Of a stretch of 62,545 nt of DNA, positions 60,052-62,545 are shown one piece after another (the stretch's first letter is position 1; each line of letters opens with the position of its first letter). The translations under genes and the position numbers were made by a program. The stretch is from Actinotalea ferrariae (GTDB lineage Bacteria; Actinomycetota; Actinomycetes; Actinomycetales; Cellulomonadaceae): the NCBI RefSeq assembly GCF_019733465.1, contig NZ_JACVQL010000050.1:1-62545 (forward strand), read 5' to 3'. The notes beneath the pieces are model-generated. The model was given only the letters and a program-made list of their open reading frames with translations. It had not been told where the DNA came from and did not search any database.

Positions 60052-62502
60052 ATGAAGCAGAGCACCTCGCTGTCCCGGGTGGGCCGGTCCGCTGCGGCAG
60101 TACTCCTCGCCGCCGGTCTCGCGCTCACCGCAACCCCCGCGACGGCCGGGGGAGGTGGCGGGCACGGCGGTGGCCACGGCGGCGGAGGTCACGGTGGTGG
60201 GCACGGCGGCGGCAACGCCGACGCGCGCGGCACCGACTACACCAACCCCGTGAGCGCCCCCTTCGCCGACACGTTCGCCGACCCCGCCGTGATCCGCGGC
60301 AAGGACGGCTACTGGTACGCCTACGGCACGACCGACCCGCTGCGGGAGGGGGAGGGCGTCTTCCACACCCTGCCGATGGCGCGCTCGACCGACCTCGTGA
60401 GCTGGGAGTACGTGGGCGACGCGTTCACCGAGGCGAACCGCCCCACGTGGGCCGCGCCCGACGGCGGCCTGTGGGCGCCGGACATCCGCTACGTCGACGG
60501 CGAGTACCGCCTCTACTACGTCGTGACGTCCACGACCGTGACCGAGGGGCCGAACGACAACGCGATCGGCGTCGCGACGGCGCCCACGCCCGTCGGGCCC
60601 TGGACCGACTCGGGCGACCCCGTGGTCGACCCGCGTCCCGGTGGCAGCGGCAACCCCGACGACTTCCGGTGGACCTTCGACCCGTCCCACGTCGTCGGCC
60701 CGGACGGCACGGAGTACCTGTTCTACGGCTCCTACTACGGCGGCATCTTCGTCACCGAGCTGGACGAGACCGGCACGGAGGCCGTGGGCGAGCCGACGCA
60801 GGTCGCGATCGACAACAAGTACGAGGGCGCCTACGCCCTGTGGCGCGACGGGTTCTGGTACCTGTTCGTCTCGTCGGCCAACTGCTGCGCGGGTCCCGCC
60901 ACGGGGTACAGCGTGCACGTCGGGCGGTCGGAGTCGATCACCGGCCCGTACGTGGACCGCGAGGGTGTGGAGCTCACGGTGTCGCGCGCCGGCGGCACCC
61001 CGGTGCTCGCGCCCAACGGCAACGAGTGGATCGGCACCGGCCACAACGCCGTCGTCACCGACCTCGCGGGGCAGGACTGGATCGTCTACCACGCGATCGA
61101 CCGGGCGGACCCGTACCTCGACGGCACGGACGGCATCAACGAGCGGCCCATGCTCATCGACCGGCTCGACTGGGTCGACGGCTGGCCCACGGCGAACGCC
61201 GGCGCCTGGGCGTCGTCGGGCGCGCAGGACGGCCCCATCACGTCCGGGCGCGCGGTGACGACGTTCGACCGGGGGATCCGCGCGCCGTGGACGGGCGACG
61301 CCTGGCGCACGGCCTCCGACGACCAGGCCGGCACGCACGCCGTCTCCCGCCGTGCGGGCACGCTCGTCACGAAGCACACGGTCACGGGTGACGTGCGGGT
61401 CGAGGCGGACGTGCGACTCGACGGCGACGCGGCGGGCGGCGTCGTCGCCGCGCTGCGCGAGCGGGGGCACGGGCACGGGCACGGGCGGCACGACGAGTCG
61501 GCGTCGGCGGAGACCGCCCGGGGCGGTGGCGACCGCGGGCGCGACCCGACGCCCGAGCGCATCGCCGCGTACGTCGACCAGACGTCGGGCGAGCTCGTGC
61601 TCGAGTCCACGGGACGCGGCGGTGCGCGGGCCGCGGCGCCCGTCCCGGCGGGGACCGACCTGACCACGTGGCACTCGCTCGTGCTCGAGGTCGCCGACGG
61701 CGTCGCGTACGCCGAGCTGAGCAACGCCCGCCTCGGTGACCCGGTCGCCGTCGTGAGCCTCGACCTCCGGCGGCACACGCGGACCTCTGGTGCGGCGGGT
61801 GCGCTGGCGACCGGCGCGGGCGTGCACGTCGACAACCTCAGCGCCGTGCCGCTCGCCAACGAGGTGACCGAGGCCGTGCCGCAGCCCGTGCCCGGTGAGC
61901 TCGTCGAGTCCCTCGAGTTCGACGACGGGCTCGGCGAGGGTTGGGAGGTCGTGCGCGACCCGCAGGTCACGGTCGAGGACGGCCAGCTGGTGTGGCAGGT
62001 CGAGCCGACCGACCTCGTCGGGGCCGGCGGGACGGCGGGCCTCCTGCTGCGCGACGCGCCCGACGGCGACTGGACCGTCGAGACCCGGCTGACCATCGAC
62101 CTCGGCGTGGAGGATATCCGCAACTACCAGCAGGGGGGCCTGATCGCGTACGTCGACGACGACCTGTTCGCCCGGCTGTCGCACGTGGCGATCTGGAACA
62201 CGCGGCAGACGGAGTTCGGGTACGAGCTGCCCTACGCGGGCGGCACCCGGTACGGCGGGACGATCGTCGGGCCGCCGTCGGACACCACGCTGCTGCGGCT
62301 CGTGCACCGGACCGACGAGGCCGGCGAGCACGAGGTGCAGGCGTTCACGAGCGCGGACGAGGGAGCGACGTGGGTCGCGGGCGGGGTCTGGACGTTCCCG
62401 GCCGGGTCCGACATCAAGGTCGGCCTGCTCGCGCACGGCCTGCAGGGCGGCGGCGCGCCGGCGACGGCGCAGTTCGACTACCTGCGCATCCACGCCGACT
62501 GA
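60052..62502 (+). CDS. Secreted glycoside hydrolase family 43 enzyme with C-terminal DUF1349-like modules
   Basis: 816 residues from ATG 60052. Sec signal peptide (cleavage near ATPATA, residue 32), then a Gly/His-rich linker (33-54). GH43 beta-propeller (about 65-385) with the base Asp near 77 in FADPAVIRG, the pKa-modulating Asp in FDPSHV and the acid Glu in YEGAYALW. Two beta-sandwich regions follow: one (about 430-600) interrupted by the insert RGHGHGHGRHDES, and a C-terminal DUF1349-like domain (about 615-816). Likely substrates are arabinan, arabinoxylan or xylan side chains outside the cell. The exact specificity is not readable. Confidence 0.9.
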   Translation: MKQSTSLSRVGRSAAAVLLAAGLALTATPATAGGGGGHGGGHGGGGHGGGHGGGNADARGTDYTNPVSAPFADTFADPAVIRGKDGYWYAYGTTDPLREGEGVFHTLPMARSTDLVSWEYVGDAFTEANRPTWAAPDGGLWAPDIRYVDGEYRLYYVVTSTTVTEGPNDNAIGVATAPTPVGPWTDSGDPVVDPRPGGSGNPDDFRWTFDPSHVVGPDGTEYLFYGSYYGGIFVTELDETGTEAVGEPTQVAIDNKYEGAYALWRDGFWYLFVSSANCCAGPATGYSVHVGRSESITGPYVDREGVELTVSRAGGTPVLAPNGNEWIGTGHNAVVTDLAGQDWIVYHAIDRADPYLDGTDGINERPMLIDRLDWVDGWPTANAGAWASSGAQDGPITSGRAVTTFDRGIRAPWTGDAWRTASDDQAGTHAVSRRAGTLVTKHTVTGDVRVEADVRLDGDAAGGVVAALRERGHGHGHGRHDESASAETARGGGDRGRDPTPERIAAYVDQTSGELVLESTGRGGARAAAPVPAGTDLTTWHSLVLEVADGVAYAELSNARLGDPVAVVSLDLRRHTRTSGAAGALATGAGVHVDNLSAVPLANEVTEAVPQPVPGELVESLEFDDGLGEGWEVVRDPQVTVEDGQLVWQVEPTDLVGAGGTAGLLLRDAPDGDWTVETRLTIDLGVEDIRNYQQGGLIAYVDDDLFARLSHVAIWNTRQTEFGYELPYAGGTRYGGTIVGPPSDTTLLRLVHRTDEAGEHEVQAFTSADEGATWVAGGVWTFPAGSDIKVGLLAHGLQGGGAPATAQFDYLRIHAD

Positions 62503-62511
62503 CGGCACGCG

Positions 62512-62545
62512 GCGTGCGGCCCGCCCGGGTGGCCGGGCCGCACGC
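62512..62545 (+). terminator. Hairpin terminator after the GH43 gene
   Basis: GCGTGCGGCCCG (62512-62523) pairs perfectly with CGGGCCGCACGC (62534-62545) around a 10-nt loop, 9 bp after the stop. The stem reaches the last base of the window and may be longer. Confidence 0.8.

Noticed and set aside
59971-62508. Very long open frame antisense to the GH43 gene (over 800 codons)
   Set aside because: It mirrors the GH43 coding frame. High GC removes stop codons from the opposite strand. The product is Arg/Val/Asp-rich low complexity with no domain.

Overview
This is high-GC actinobacterial chromosomal DNA, almost certainly from a Cellulomonas species. The clearest marker is the 823-residue GH94 cellobiose phosphorylase at 43505-45976. 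It closely resembles the Cellulomonas enzymes as I remember them and has the catalytic Asp at residue 490. Frequent GTG starts, GTGA/ATGA overlaps, mycothiol- and F420-linked enzymes and an IdeR-type iron box all fit. I see no rRNA, tRNA, CRISPR array, transposase or prophage.

Layout. 1-4728: stress/housekeeping genes (YflT-like membrane protein cut by the window edge, MgtE_N/CBS protein, DUF1003, mycothiol-dependent isomerase-like protein, Mrp ATPase). 4729-5081: non-coding, with 57-59 bp direct repeats. 5082-8373: DeoR regulator-galT-galK. 8595-15654: a lipoprotein, a MacA/MacB-like export operon, and an ArsR-like regulator divergent from an MFS exporter across a palindromic operator. 15712-17484: exonuclease III, VOC protein, hemerythrin protein. 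17509-19389: operon encoding a small ESX-type partner, a WXG-calpain fusion and two small proteins. 19527-23409: PadR regulator, an isolated 28-residue peptide gene, the first GPP34 gene, small membrane proteins, DUF1349 and LOG-like proteins. 23515-26148: a second ESX-type toxin operon with an SCO4402-like immunity gene and an internally deleted copy of it. 26176-33257: F420-type nitroreductase, second GPP34, Bcr/CflA exporter, YciO, envelope proteins, methyltransferase and an S66 peptidase.

33294-39030 is an iron-siderophore uptake region: binding protein, two permeases and an ATPase, flanked by two siderophore-interacting reductase paralogues, with an IdeR/DtxR-type box in the divergent promoter. 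39183-43257: LURP-one-like protein, lipoprotein, zinc-ribbon protein and an EF-G2-like GTPase. 43465-45976: cellobiose phosphorylase behind a CelR-type operator. 46007-56798 is a sialic-acid uptake and catabolism locus: GntR regulator and alpha/beta hydrolase on the minus strand, then a peptide-family ABC transporter (SatABCD type, with a fused permease-ATPase) and nanA, nanK, nanE, nagB on the plus strand. 57046-62502: tandem SRPBCC protein, an MFS sugar transporter behind a LacI-type palindrome, DUF3072, and a secreted GH43 hydrolase.

The least explained parts are the two type VII-type toxin loci, whose partner proteins share a GAGSYG motif. The calpain operon also encodes an overlooked 32-residue membrane peptide. 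Other open points are the repeats that share a CGAACATCCGTGCA motif with a distant 56-bp palindrome, and the 28-residue peptide gene. No secretion-apparatus genes (EccC, EccB, EccD) lie in the window, so assignment of the loci to a type VII system is inference.
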